64,000 nt of DNA from Streptomyces humi (GCF_001005085.2 NZ_LBMU02000100.1:1-64000), one strand, 5' to 3'; positions 8,098 to 15,987 are shown, numbered from the stretch's first letter. Notes: generated by a model not told the origin, from the sequence alone. Translations and numbers: made by a program.

Positions 8098-9126
8098 ATG
8101 CGGGTCGGAGTACTGACCGGAGGCGGCGACTGCCCCGGGCTCAACGCCGTCATCCGGGGCGTCGTCCGCAAGGGCGTGCAGGAGTACGGCTACGACTTCG
8201 TCGGCTTCCGGGACGGCTGGCGCGGACCCCTCGAAGGCGACACCGTCCGTCTCGACATCCCCGCCGTGCGCGGCATCCTGCCCCGCGGCGGCACCATCCT
8301 CGGCTCCTCGCGCACCAATCCGCTCAAGCAGGAGAACGGCATCCGCCGGATCAAGGACAACCTCGCCAAACTGGAGGTCGAGGCGCTCATCGCGATCGGC
8401 GGCGAGGACACCCTGGGCGTCGCCGCGCGCCTCACCGACGAGTACGGCGTGCCCGTCGTCGGTGTCCCGAAGACCATCGACAACGACCTGTCCGCCACCG
8501 ACTACACCTTCGGCTTCGACACCGCCGTCGGCATCGCGACGGAGGCCATCGACCGGCTGCACACCACCGCCGAGTCCCACATGCGGGTCCTGGTCTGCGA
8601 GGTGATGGGCCGGCACGCCGGCTGGATCGCCCTGCACTCCGGTCTCGCGGGCGGCGCCAACGTCATCCTCATCCCGGAGCAGCGCTTCGACCTGGACCAG
8701 GTGTGCGCCTGGATCACCTCCCGCTTCAAGGCGTCGTACGCCCCGATCGTGGTCGTGGCCGAGGGCGCCATGCCGAAGGACGGCGACGTCGTCCTCAAGG
8801 ACCAGTCCCTGGACTCCTTCGGGCACGTCCGGCTCTCCGGGGTCGGCGAGTGGCTGGCCAAGGAGATCGAGAAGCGCACCGGCAAGGAGGCCAGGACCAC
8901 CGTCCTCGGGCACATCCAGCGCGGCGGTACGCCCAGCGCCTTCGACCGCTGGCTGGCCACCCGCTTCGGCCTGCACGCCATCGAAGCCGTCCGCGACGGC
9001 GACTTCGGCAAGATGGTCGCGCTGCGCGGCACCGACATCGTCCGGGTGCCGATCGCGGAGGCCACGGCCAGGCTGAAGACCGTGGACCCGAAGCTGTACG
9101 AGGAGGTCGGGGTCTTCTTCGGCTGA
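8098..9126 (+). CDS. pfkA: 6-phosphofructokinase, PfkA family
   Basis: This 342-aa enzyme phosphorylates fructose 6-phosphate in glycolysis. Motifs include the phosphate loop VLTGGGDCPGLNAVIRG at residues 5-21, IGGEDTLG at 100-107, PKTIDNDLS at 124-132 with the catalytic Asp, the substrate-binding MGRHAGW and HIQRGG. The donor-specificity positions are Asp104 and a Lys in PKTIDND. These are typical of pyrophosphate-dependent enzymes, whereas classical ATP enzymes have Gly at both. The ATG at 8098 directly precedes the first strand. A bidirectional terminator separates it from the convergent anthranilate synthase gene. S. coelicolor has three paralogues, so this is one isozyme. Confidence 0.93.
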   Translation: MRVGVLTGGGDCPGLNAVIRGVVRKGVQEYGYDFVGFRDGWRGPLEGDTVRLDIPAVRGILPRGGTILGSSRTNPLKQENGIRRIKDNLAKLEVEALIAIGGEDTLGVAARLTDEYGVPVVGVPKTIDNDLSATDYTFGFDTAVGIATEAIDRLHTTAESHMRVLVCEVMGRHAGWIALHSGLAGGANVILIPEQRFDLDQVCAWITSRFKASYAPIVVVAEGAMPKDGDVVLKDQSLDSFGHVRLSGVGEWLAKEIEKRTGKEARTTVLGHIQRGGTPSAFDRWLATRFGLHAIEAVRDGDFGKMVALRGTDIVRVPIAEATARLKTVDPKLYEEVGVFFG

Positions 9127-9173
9127 GAGCCGGGGTCTTCCTCGGCCGGGACCGGACGACCGGATCCCGCACG

Positions 9174-9203
9174 CCCCGTTCCGCGGAGAGCCACGGAACG
9201 GGG
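9174..9203. terminator. Bidirectional terminator between pfkA and trpEG
   Basis: CCCCGTTCCG and CGGAACGGGG form a perfect 10-bp stem around a 10-nt loop that can extend the pairing further. It lies midway in the 107-bp gap between two convergent genes, so it can end both transcripts. This is inferred from structure and position. Confidence 0.7.
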
Positions 9204-9233
9204 CCGCGGCAAGGCCCGGTCCGCACCCGGGAC

Positions 9234-11099
9234 TCAGGCCTGGACTGTCCCGGTGTCCCGCAACCGCCCCACCAGCTCCCGCACGATCGACGCCCCGTTC
9301 AACGTGAGCACCGACTCCGGATGGAACTGCACCCCGGCGAACCCGGGTCCCCGCAGGGCGTGCACCTCGCCGTTCGCCGCCCGGCTCACCTCCACCCCGT
9401 GCGCCGCCAGCTCGCGCGCCGCGTCCTCGTCGCACCGGGCCACGAAGCTGTTGTAGAAGCCGACGGTCTCCGCCCGCCCGAACAGGTCCACGGTCGTCTG
9501 CGCCCCCTGGAAGGGGACCTCCTTGCGCACGATCCCCAGCCCCAGCTCAGCCGCGACCAGCTCGTGCCCGAGGCAGACGCCCAGCACCCCGTGCCGGTGC
9601 TCCCGGATCACCGACGCCGTCAGCTCCCGCAGGAACCGCATCTTCGGATCGGCCAGGTCGGACGGGTCACCCGGCCCCGGGCCCAGCACCACCGGCCCCA
9701 GGTGCGCGAGCACGTCCGCCCGCAGTCCCGGCTCGTCGTAACGCCGTACGGTGACGTCGAGGCCGCCCGAGCGCAGCAGGTGCGCGAGCATCGCCGTGAA
9801 CGTGTCCTCCCCGTCCACCACCAGCGCGTGCCCGGCCAGTTCCCCGGTCCGCTCCTGCATCCGCAGCCAGAAGGGGGCGAGCGACGCCCGGCGCCCGTCC
9901 AGCGCGGCCCGCACCCGGGGGTCGTCCGCCAGCCCGGGGCGCTGCTCCTCACCCCGCGGCCGGGCCGGCCGTACCCCCAGCGCCGCCAGCACCCCCGCCG
10001 CCTTGGCGTGGGTCTCGGCGACCTCGCCCGCCGGGTCCGAGCCGCGCACCAGCGTGGCGCCGACGGGAACCCGCAGCCGGCCCCGCGCGTCGATGTCGGC
10101 GGTACGGATGAGGATGGGGGAGTCCAGGGTCTGGGCGCCCCCGGAATCCCGGCCGAGCAGCGCCAGCGCGCCCGCGTAGTAGCCGCGCCCGCCCACCTCG
10201 TGCCGCTCGATGACCCGGCAGGCGTTCTGCACCGGCGACCCCGTCACGGTCGCCGCGAACATGGTCTCCCTCAGGACCTCCCGCACGTCCAGCGAGGACT
10301 TCCCGCGCAGCTCGTACTCGGTGTGCGCGAGGTGCGCCATCTCCTTGAGCCTGGGGCCGACGACGACCCCGCCCATGTCGCCGACGGTGCACATCATCTT
10401 GAGCTCCTCGTCGACGACCATCGACAGCTCCTCGATCTCCTTGCCGTCGGCCAGGAAGCCGAGCAGGTGCTCGGGGGTGGGGCCCTCGGCGGGATAGCGG
10501 TACGTGCCGCTGATCGGGTTCATCACCACCGTGCCGCCGGACATCCGCACGTGCACCTCCGGGCTGGCCCCGACCAGCGTCCGGTCCCCGGTGTGCACGA
10601 CGAACGTCCAGTACGCGCCCCGCTCGCCCGCCAGCAGCCGCCGGAACAGGGCCAGCGCGTCGGCGCGCCCGAAGCCCGGGACCTCCCCCTGGTAGGTCCG
10701 GCGGATCACGAAGTTCGCGCCCTCGCCCCGGCCGATCTCCTCGCGCAGCACCCGCCCGACGATCTCGCCGTACGCGTCGTCGTCCACGTCGAAGCCGCCG
10801 CGCTCCACCCGTACGTCGTGCGCGGGAAGCGCGGCGAGGGCGTCGGCCAGCGGCACCCGGCCCACCACCTCGGGGGTCAGCACCAGCAACGGCGTCCCGT
10901 CGTCCCGCACGTCGAAGCCCCGCTCGCGGATCTGCCGGAACGGGACCAGGGCCAGGCCCTCCTCCGGCAGGTCGGCGAGCCGGTCGCGGGCGGTGACGGG
11001 GCCGACCAGGACCTCCACCGTGTTCTCGTCGTGGCCGGGGGTGCGGCGCCGGAGCAGGGCGAAGGGGCGGTCGTCGTGGAGCAACTGGGTCAGGTCCAT
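9234..11099 (-). CDS. trpEG: Fused anthranilate synthase TrpE-TrpG
   Basis: The 621-aa single chain joins the chorismate-binding subunit (residues ~1-410) to a glutamine amidotransferase (~430-621). It makes anthranilate from chorismate and glutamine, the first step of tryptophan synthesis. The synthase half has NPISGTYRYPAEG and GSPVQNACRVIERHEVGGRGYYAG. The amidotransferase half has the nucleophile in GVCLGHE and the His/Glu pair in GVQFHPES. The ATG at 11099 follows AGAGGA at 5 nt. Upstream lie a Trp-rich leader peptide and attenuator hairpin, so expression should respond to charged tRNA-Trp. The layout matches the S. venezuelae trpEG attenuator that I recall from the literature. Confidence 0.95.
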   Translation of the reverse strand: MDLTQLLHDDRPFALLRRRTPGHDENTVEVLVGPVTARDRLADLPEEGLALVPFRQIRERGFDVRDDGTPLLVLTPEVVGRVPLADALAALPAHDVRVERGGFDVDDDAYGEIVGRVLREEIGRGEGANFVIRRTYQGEVPGFGRADALALFRRLLAGERGAYWTFVVHTGDRTLVGASPEVHVRMSGGTVVMNPISGTYRYPAEGPTPEHLLGFLADGKEIEELSMVVDEELKMMCTVGDMGGVVVGPRLKEMAHLAHTEYELRGKSSLDVREVLRETMFAATVTGSPVQNACRVIERHEVGGRGYYAGALALLGRDSGGAQTLDSPILIRTADIDARGRLRVPVGATLVRGSDPAGEVAETHAKAAGVLAALGVRPARPRGEEQRPGLADDPRVRAALDGRRASLAPFWLRMQERTGELAGHALVVDGEDTFTAMLAHLLRSGGLDVTVRRYDEPGLRADVLAHLGPVVLGPGPGDPSDLADPKMRFLRELTASVIREHRHGVLGVCLGHELVAAELGLGIVRKEVPFQGAQTTVDLFGRAETVGFYNSFVARCDEDAARELAAHGVEVSRAANGEVHALRGPGFAGVQFHPESVLTLNGASIVRELVGRLRDTGTVQA

Positions 11100-11150
11100 G
11101 GTTCCTCTGCGGTCCTCTGGCAGGTGGGAGAGGAACGACCCCGGAAACAC

Positions 11151-11177
11151 CGAAGGCCGCCCCTCGGGCGGCCTTCG
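11151..11177 (-). terminator. trp attenuator hairpin
   Basis: Read on the minus strand, CGAAGGCCGCC and GGCGGCCTTCG form a perfect 11-bp stem with a 5-nt loop, between the leader peptide stop and trpEG. A GGCGGCC segment inside the leader ORF (11205-11211) can pair with GGCCGCC of the 5' arm. A ribosome stalled at the Trp codons would leave that segment free and allow an antiterminator. Mechanism is inferred from the complementarity plus known trp attenuation. Confidence 0.85.
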
Positions 11178-11198
11178 CGAAGTCTTGCGTACGCGCAG

Positions 11199-11255
11199 TC
11201 AGTGGGCCGCCGGAGAAGCGGTCCACCACCAGTTCTGGGTCGAGTGCGCGAACAT
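11199..11255 (-). CDS. trpL: trp leader peptide TrpL
   Basis: An 18-codon ORF reads MFAHSTQNWWWTASPAAH with three consecutive Trp codons, then TGA. It ends 21 nt before the attenuator hairpin. Its translation, not its product, is the sensor: low tRNA-Trp charging stalls the ribosome at WWW. The peptide closely resembles the S. venezuelae trp leader that I recall. It is too short for ordinary gene calling. Confidence 0.88.
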   Translation of the reverse strand: MFAHSTQNWWWTASPAAH

Positions 11256-11331
11256 GTGGAAAACCCTACCCCACCGCCCGCCCTGTCCACAGGGCAATCA
11301 CGGCGTCTCACCAGTCGAGCCGGAGGAAAAT

Positions 11332-12714
11332 ATGGCGACACGACCCCGTAATGTTTACGAGGTGACCGTGAACGCTAAGACCAGCGCGAGCGCTGGCAAC
11401 ACCTGGCGAGACCTGCCCGCGGCGCAGCAGCCCGAGTACCCCGACCCCGAGGCTCTGCGCGCAGTCGTTGCGGAGCTGGAGTCGTATCCGCCGCTCGTCT
11501 TCGCGGGCGAGTGCGACCAGCTGCGCGCCCGGATGGCGGCCGTCGCCAAGGGAGAGGCGTTCCTCCTCCAGGGCGGCGACTGCGCCGAGGCCTTCGACGC
11601 GGTGTCGGCCGACCACATCCGCAACAAGCTCAAGACGCTCCTCCAGATGGGTGCCGTGCTGACGTACGCCGCGTCGGTGCCCGTGGTGAAGGTCGGCCGG
11701 ATCGCCGGCCAGTACTCCAAGCCGCGCTCCAAGCCGACCGAGACCCGCGACGGCGTGACGCTGCCGACGTACCGCGGCGACTCCGTCAACGGCTTCGACT
11801 TCAACGAGGCGGCCCGGATCCCGGACCCCGAGCGGCTGAAGCGGATGTACAACGCGTCCGCCTCCACGCTGAACCTGGTGCGCGCCTTCACCACCGGCGG
11901 TTACGCGGACCTGCGCCAGGTGCACGCCTGGAACCAGGACTTCGTGAAGTCCTCCCCGTCGGGCCAGCGCTACGAGCAGCTCGCCCGCGAGATCGACAAC
12001 GCGCTGAACTTCATGCGGGCCTGCGGCACCGACCCGGAGGAGTTCAAGACCGTCGAGTTCTTCTCCTCGCACGAGGCGCTGCTGCTCGACTACGAGTCCG
12101 CCCTGACCAGGGTCGACTCCCGCACCGGCAAGCTGTACGACGTCTCCGGGCACATGGTGTGGATCGGTGAGCGCACCCGGCAGCTGGACGGCGCGCACAT
12201 CGAGTTCGCCTCGCGGATCAGCAACCCGATCGGCCTCAAGCTCGGTCCGACGACCACGGCCGAGGACGCGCTGAAGTACATCGACCGCCTCGACCCGGAC
12301 CGCGAGCCGGGCCGGCTGACCTTCATCGTCCGGATGGGCGCCGACAAGGTCCGCGACAAGCTCCCCGAGCTGGTCGAGAAGGTCACCGCCTCGGGCGCCA
12401 CCGTGGCCTGGGTGACCGACCCGATGCACGGCAACACCTTCGAGGCCGCCTCGGGTCACAAGACCCGCCGCTTCGACGACGTGCTCGACGAGGTCAAGGG
12501 CTTCTTCGAGGTCCACAAGACCCTCGGCACCCACCCGGGCGGCATCCATGTCGAGCTCACCGGTGACGACGTCACCGAGTGCGTGGGCGGCGGCGACGAG
12601 ATCTTCGTCGACGACCTGCACCAGCGCTACGAGACGGCCTGCGACCCCCGCCTGAACCGCAGCCAGTCCCTGGACCTGGCGTTCCTGGTCGCGGAGATGT
12701 ACCGGGACCAGTGA
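11332..12714 (+). CDS. aroH: Class II DAHP synthase
   Basis: The 460-aa 3-deoxy-D-arabino-heptulosonate-7-phosphate synthase condenses PEP and erythrose 4-phosphate, entering the shikimate pathway. It is the plant/actinobacterial type II enzyme. Characteristic segments are the metal-site Cys in FLLQGGDCAEAF, KVGRIAGQYSKPRS, HMVWIGERTRQLDGAH, WVTDPMHGNT and the metal ligands in GGIHVELTGDDVTECVGG. The ATG at 11332 has GGAGG 6 nt upstream; GTG at 11362 or 11368 would give the shorter N-terminus some annotations use. It is divergent from the trp leader by 76 bp, pairing the entry step of aromatics with the tryptophan branch. Confidence 0.95.
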   Translation: MATRPRNVYEVTVNAKTSASAGNTWRDLPAAQQPEYPDPEALRAVVAELESYPPLVFAGECDQLRARMAAVAKGEAFLLQGGDCAEAFDAVSADHIRNKLKTLLQMGAVLTYAASVPVVKVGRIAGQYSKPRSKPTETRDGVTLPTYRGDSVNGFDFNEAARIPDPERLKRMYNASASTLNLVRAFTTGGYADLRQVHAWNQDFVKSSPSGQRYEQLAREIDNALNFMRACGTDPEEFKTVEFFSSHEALLLDYESALTRVDSRTGKLYDVSGHMVWIGERTRQLDGAHIEFASRISNPIGLKLGPTTTAEDALKYIDRLDPDREPGRLTFIVRMGADKVRDKLPELVEKVTASGATVAWVTDPMHGNTFEAASGHKTRRFDDVLDEVKGFFEVHKTLGTHPGGIHVELTGDDVTECVGGGDEIFVDDLHQRYETACDPRLNRSQSLDLAFLVAEMYRDQ

Positions 12715-12734
12715 GGGCACTGAGCGACTGCTCT

Positions 12735-12764
12735 GGGGCGCGGATCACACCGGATCCGCGCCCC
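12735..12764 (+). terminator. Terminator after DAHP synthase gene
   Basis: GGGGCGCGGATC and GATCCGCGCCCC form a perfect 12-bp stem with a 6-nt loop, 20 nt after the stop codon. A short CTTTT tract follows about 5 nt later. Confidence 0.8.
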
Positions 12765-12793
12765 TCGCACTTTTGCGGTTCCCCGACGATGGG

Positions 12794-12812
12794 TAAGGTT
12801 AGGTTTGCCTCA
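12794..12812 (+). promoter_or_regulatory. Iron box (DmdR/IdeR-type operator) upstream of bfd
   Basis: TAAGGTTAGGTTTGCCTCA matches 14 of 19 positions of the actinobacterial iron box TTAGGTTAGGCTAACCTAA. It lies 54 nt before the bfd start. DmdR1/IdeR with Fe(II) would repress here, so Bfd would be made when iron is scarce and stored iron must be released. The match is seen; binding is inferred. Confidence 0.75.
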
Positions 12813-12866
12813 CCGAAAAGCGGGATGGCAGTAGGAAGAACCGTCCCCGCAGGGAGGTGGAACCGC

Positions 12867-13178
12867 GTGTACGTCTGTAGCTGCTTCGGCATCACCGAGG
12901 CCCAGGTCAAGCAGCACGCGGCGGACGGCGCCTGCACCCCCCGGCAGATAGCCTCCGCCTCCAAGGCCGGCACCGACTGCGGTTCGTGCGTCCGCCGGAT
13001 CCAGGCGCTCCTCGGCCGCGGCGCCTGCCCCCGCCGCGAGGCGGCGGAACAGGGCAGGCCTGTGCTGGCGGCGCTGCCCGGCGAGCGCCCCGAAGGGGCA
13101 CGGGAACCCGCGCGATCGGCCGCGACGGCCCCGCAGCCGGCCGACGGCCTGCCCCGGCCCTTCCCACGGAGCGCCTAG
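12867..13178 (+). CDS. bfd: Bacterioferritin-associated ferredoxin Bfd
   Basis: The 103-aa protein has a [2Fe-2S] BFD domain in its first ~50 residues: VYVCSCFGITEAQVKQH supplies C-x-C, and GTDCGSCVRRI supplies C-x-x-C. Bfd donates electrons to bacterioferritin to release stored iron. The second half (Pro/Ala/Arg-rich) is a non-conserved tail, longer than usual Bfd (~64 aa in E. coli). The GTG at 12867 has GGGAGG about 9 nt upstream. An iron box precedes it, and its stop codon overlaps the stop of the convergent bacterioferritin gene. Confidence 0.9.
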   Translation: MYVCSCFGITEAQVKQHAADGACTPRQIASASKAGTDCGSCVRRIQALLGRGACPRREAAEQGRPVLAALPGERPEGAREPARSAATAPQPADGLPRPFPRSA

Positions 13179-13657
13179 CTGCTCTCCGGCTGCTCGATGA
13201 TCTGCGAGATGTAGAGCGCCTCACCCAGCTTCTCCACCAGCTCCAGCTGGGTGTCGAGGTAGTCGATGTGGTGCTCCTCGTCGGCGAGGATGTCCTCGAA
13301 GATGTTCGCGGACGTGACGTCGCCCTTCTCGCGCATCACCTTGATCCCGCGCTTGAGCCGGTCGATCGCCTCCACCTCGATCTGCCGGTCGGCCTCGAAC
13401 ATCTCCTTCACGGTCTGCCCCACGCGGACGTGGAACAGCCGCTGGTAGTTGGGCAGCCCCTCCAGGAACAGGATCCGGTCGGTGAGCACCTCGGCGTGCT
13501 TCATCTCGTCGAACGACTCGTGCCGGGTGTACTTCGCGAGCTTGTACCAGCCGAAGTTCTCCTGCATCTTCGCGTGCAGGAAGTACTGGTTGATGGCGGT
13601 GAGCTCGCCGGTGAGCTGCTCGTTGAGGAATTCGATGACCTCGGGGTCGCCCTGCAT
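13175..13657 (-). CDS. bfr: Bacterioferritin Bfr
   Basis: This 160-aa subunit of the 24-mer iron store oxidises Fe(II) and deposits ferric mineral. Ferroxidase ligands appear in order: Glu in TGELTAINQYFLH, the Glu/His pair in HESFDEMKHAE, Glu in ADRQIEVEAIDRL and Glu/His in ADEEHHIDYL. The Met in FDEMKHAE is the heme ligand, so this is a true heme bacterioferritin. The ATG at 13657 has AGGAG 8 nt upstream. Its stop and the bfd stop share the tetramer CTAG on opposite strands, so the two functionally linked genes are convergent and overlapping. Confidence 0.96.
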   Translation of the reverse strand: MQGDPEVIEFLNEQLTGELTAINQYFLHAKMQENFGWYKLAKYTRHESFDEMKHAEVLTDRILFLEGLPNYQRLFHVRVGQTVKEMFEADRQIEVEAIDRLKRGIKVMREKGDVTSANIFEDILADEEHHIDYLDTQLELVEKLGEALYISQIIEQPESS

Positions 13658-13743
13658 CGCAGAGGCTCCTTCCGCATGGTTCCGTACCGGACGGATGGGG
13701 ATGTTTGCGGCGCATGATTGCACCGGCACAGAAGATCGTCCAG

Positions 13744-13757
13744 TAAGTGCGTACTTA
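13744..13757. promoter_or_regulatory. Palindromic AT-rich element between bfr and oxidoreductase
   Basis: TAAGTGCGTACTTA is a 5-bp inverted repeat (TAAGT/ACTTA) followed by further TAAGTAAGT copies to 13763. It lies in the 200-bp divergent gap, 87 nt before the bfr start. It does not resemble an iron box. A repressor site is possible but unproven. Confidence 0.35.
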
Positions 13758-13857
13758 GTAAGTAAGTCCACGCTTGGCGTCAGTTGGACCTTTTGGTGAT
13801 CTCTGCGGTGGTCTGCCTGGTCGGGTGCACCGCCCGTGGTCTGTCAGGATGGAAGGC

Positions 13858-14490
13858 ATGGGTCATCCGGTGGAGCACGCGTCCAGAGGAGCCGCAGGGT
13901 CCGAGCTTCCGCCGGGACAGCGGCTCCAGCGCGGCTGGCCGGTCACCCACTACGGTCCGGTGCCCAAGTTCCGGCCCGAGCGCTGGGAGTTCAGGGTCTT
14001 CGGCGCCACCGCCGACGGGGACGCGCACACCTGGAACCATGAGCGGTTCACCGCCCTGCCGTACACCACCGTGGTCGCCGACCTGCACTGCGTGACGAAG
14101 TTCAGCATGCTCGGCGCCGAGTGGGGCGGAATCCCGGCACGGACCGTCCTGGAGCTCGCGCCGCCCGCCTCCGAGGTCACCCATGTGATGGTCTGGGCGG
14201 AGTACGGCTTCAGCTCCAACCTGCGCCTGGCGGACTTCGCCGCCGAGCGCACGCTCTTCGCCACCCACAAGGACGGCGAACTCCTCACCGCCGAGCACGG
14301 CTTCCCGGTCCGCCTGGTCGTGCCCCAGCTGTACGCCTGGAAGGGCCCCAAGTGGGTCCGCGGCATCGAGTACATGACCGCCGACCGCCGGGGCTTCTGG
14401 GAGGAGCGCGGCTATCACAACATCGGCGACCCCTGGAAGGAACAGCGCTACTCCTACCAGGAGGGACCGGGGGACGGCCCCGGGGTCTGA
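13858..14490 (+). CDS. Sulfite-oxidase-like molybdopterin oxidoreductase
   Basis: The 210-aa protein is a single molybdopterin-binding oxidoreductase domain of the sulfite oxidase/MsrP fold. The pterin-molybdenum ligand Cys is in VADLHCVTKFSMLG near residue 80. Later motifs include THVMVWAEYGFSSNL, HGFPVRLVVPQLYAWKGPKWV and WEERGYHNIGDPW, all typical of this family. No twin-arginine signal or heme domain is present, so it is cytosolic with an unknown electron partner. The ATG at 13858 is preceded by GGAAGG; the in-frame ATG at 13849 is an alternative. Substrate unknown. Confidence 0.85.
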   Translation: MGHPVEHASRGAAGSELPPGQRLQRGWPVTHYGPVPKFRPERWEFRVFGATADGDAHTWNHERFTALPYTTVVADLHCVTKFSMLGAEWGGIPARTVLELAPPASEVTHVMVWAEYGFSSNLRLADFAAERTLFATHKDGELLTAEHGFPVRLVVPQLYAWKGPKWVRGIEYMTADRRGFWEERGYHNIGDPWKEQRYSYQEGPGDGPGV

Positions 14491-14501
14491 GCCGGAACGC
14501 C

Positions 14502-15062
14502 TCAGTGGTGGTACTGGTGCACCACCGCGTGCCCCATGCCCCGCCCGATGGTCCACTTGTTGACCGGCGTGGTCACCACGAACGCCAGCACGAGCGAGAC
14601 GGCCAGCGAGATCCAGAACAGCGCGTCGCCCAGCTGGGCGTCCATCGCGGCCGGCCAGACCAGGATCGTGCCGTTGTCGATCAGTTCCATCACGGCGATC
14701 GAGACGGTGTCCGCCGCCAGCGCCACCCGCACCGCGGTACGGAGGTCCACGCCCGCCCGCAGCACCCCGCGCATGGTCAGCGAGTAGCCGAAGAGGAACG
14801 CCAGCACGATCGCCAGCAACGTGGTCGGCAGGTTCCCCCAGCCGAAGGCCGTGCCGACGACCATGCCGAGCACCTCGCCGACGGCGCACCCGGTGAGGCA
14901 GTGCAGGGTGGCCTGCACGGCCGTGGCCCAGGACGCCCCGGCCCCGGCGTGCCCGTGCGCGGCGTGTTCGTGATCGGCGTGGCCGTGGTCGGTGTGGTCG
15001 GTGTGGCCGTGGTCGGTGCGGTCGTGGTCGGTGTGGTCGTGAACTGTGTGCTCGTGGTCCAT
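14502..15062 (-). CDS. His-rich DUF4396 membrane protein
   Basis: The 186-aa protein begins with a ~35-residue His/Asp/Thr tract (repeats like DHTDHGHTDHTDHGH) likely to bind metal. It then has four to five hydrophobic helices of the DUF4396 type, including GCAVGEVLGMVVGTAFGW and ALFWISLAVSLVLAFVVTTPV. It ends with HAVVHQYHH. The ATG at 15062 starts MDHEHTVHD. Its promoter carries a copper-type CsoR operator in the -10/-35 spacer, which together with the His tails suggests a copper-handling or copper-induced role. That role is inference; no transport mechanism is recognisable. Confidence 0.82.
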   Translation of the reverse strand: MDHEHTVHDHTDHDRTDHGHTDHTDHGHADHEHAAHGHAGAGASWATAVQATLHCLTGCAVGEVLGMVVGTAFGWGNLPTTLLAIVLAFLFGYSLTMRGVLRAGVDLRTAVRVALAADTVSIAVMELIDNGTILVWPAAMDAQLGDALFWISLAVSLVLAFVVTTPVNKWTIGRGMGHAVVHQYHH

Positions 15063-15106
15063 GGCTGACCCCCGGTGTCAGGTGTGGCTCCTGTAGGACG
15101 TCAACA

Positions 15107-15135
15107 TGTATACCCCCCTGGGGTATTCCCGTGAA
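15107..15135 (-). promoter_or_regulatory. Promoter with CsoR-type copper operator
   Basis: On the minus strand TTCACG (-35), 17 nt, then TATACA (-10) form a near-consensus sigma-70 promoter for the DUF4396 gene. The spacer and -10 contain ATACCCCCCTGGGGTAT (15110-15126), a perfect 7-bp inverted repeat with 3-nt centre. This is the form of CsoR copper operators (ATACCCC...GGGGTAT). Repression in low copper is inferred. Confidence 0.78.
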
Positions 15136-15258
15136 GGCTTCGGGCTCGTTCCGGTAACAGCGAGCACATTCCGTGCCCAGAGCGCTACGCTGAGATCCTT
15201 GCCTGGCGGGAGACGCGCCGGGCGAAGACGGATCCGAGGGGCCGTTGAGGTTCCGCTT

Positions 15259-15987
15259 GTGATCCTGTTCGGGGGCGAGCGGTCGGGGGCGACGGTGGGG
15301 CTGTTCGGAGAGCGGCATACCTTCATGGGGGGACTCGGACCGGGGGACCGGGAGGCACTGGCGAGCCTCGGCACCCGGCACGAATACCCCGCGTACGACA
15401 CGGTCATCACGGAGGGCGACCGCACCACCTTCGCGGTGGTCCTGCTCAGCGGCTGGTGCACGGTGTGGACGCCGACCGAGCGCGGCGGCCGGCTGATCCT
15501 GGCACTCCGCCGGGCCGGCGAGGTCGTCGGGGACATGGCCGCGCTCGACGGCCGCCCGCGCAGCGCCTCGGTCAGCACCCTCGGCGAGGTGACCGGCCTG
15601 GTCGTACCCGGTGAGCGGTTCCGCCGGTTCCTGGCCTCCCGGCCGCACGCCAACGCGCTGATGACGGTCCAGCTCACCGAGCGGCTGCGCAGCGCGGACC
15701 ACGAGCGCCGGGCGCTGGCCTCGATGACCGTGCTGCAACGGCTCGCCGAGCGCCTGGTCGAACTCGCCGACCGCGCAGGCCGCCGGGAGAACGAGGCCGT
15801 GACCATCCGGCTGCCCCTCGCGCAGCACGAGCTGGCCGCGTCCGTGGGCTCCACCCGGGAGGCCGTCGCCAAGGCCCTGCGCCTGTTACGGGAACAGGGC
15901 CTGGTCCGCACCGGCCCCGGCACCTTGGCCGTGGCCGACCTGGACCCGCTCCGCCTGCTCGCCGCCGGACAACCGCACGAGACCTGA
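15259..15987 (+). CDS. Crp/Fnr-family transcription regulator
   Basis: This 242-aa regulator has an N-terminal cyclic-nucleotide-binding-type beta barrel (about residues 25-140: YPAYDTVITEGDRTTFAVVLLSG and GEVVGDMAALDGRPRSASVS). A long helix and a winged helix-turn-helix follow: LAQHELAASVGSTREAVAKALRLLREQGL. No Cys cluster is seen, so it is not an Fe-S Fnr. The GTG at 15259 has GAGG 8 nt upstream; ATG at 15325 is an alternative. It stands 110 nt upstream of the cyclase-like operon in the same direction. A link through a nucleotide ligand is tempting, but there is no direct evidence. Confidence 0.85.
   Translation: MILFGGERSGATVGLFGERHTFMGGLGPGDREALASLGTRHEYPAYDTVITEGDRTTFAVVLLSGWCTVWTPTERGGRLILALRRAGEVVGDMAALDGRPRSASVSTLGEVTGLVVPGERFRRFLASRPHANALMTVQLTERLRSADHERRALASMTVLQRLAERLVELADRAGRRENEAVTIRLPLAQHELAASVGSTREAVAKALRLLREQGLVRTGPGTLAVADLDPLRLLAAGQPHET

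Noticed and set aside
8703..11351. 882-codon plus-strand frame spanning pfkA end and trpEG
   Set aside because: Shadow of two real genes on both strands; no family motifs and it crosses a bidirectional terminator.
15106..15258. Longer N-terminus for the Crp-family regulator starting at 15106
   Set aside because: It would begin within the copper operator and lacks a ribosome site. GTG at 15259 has GAGG at good spacing.
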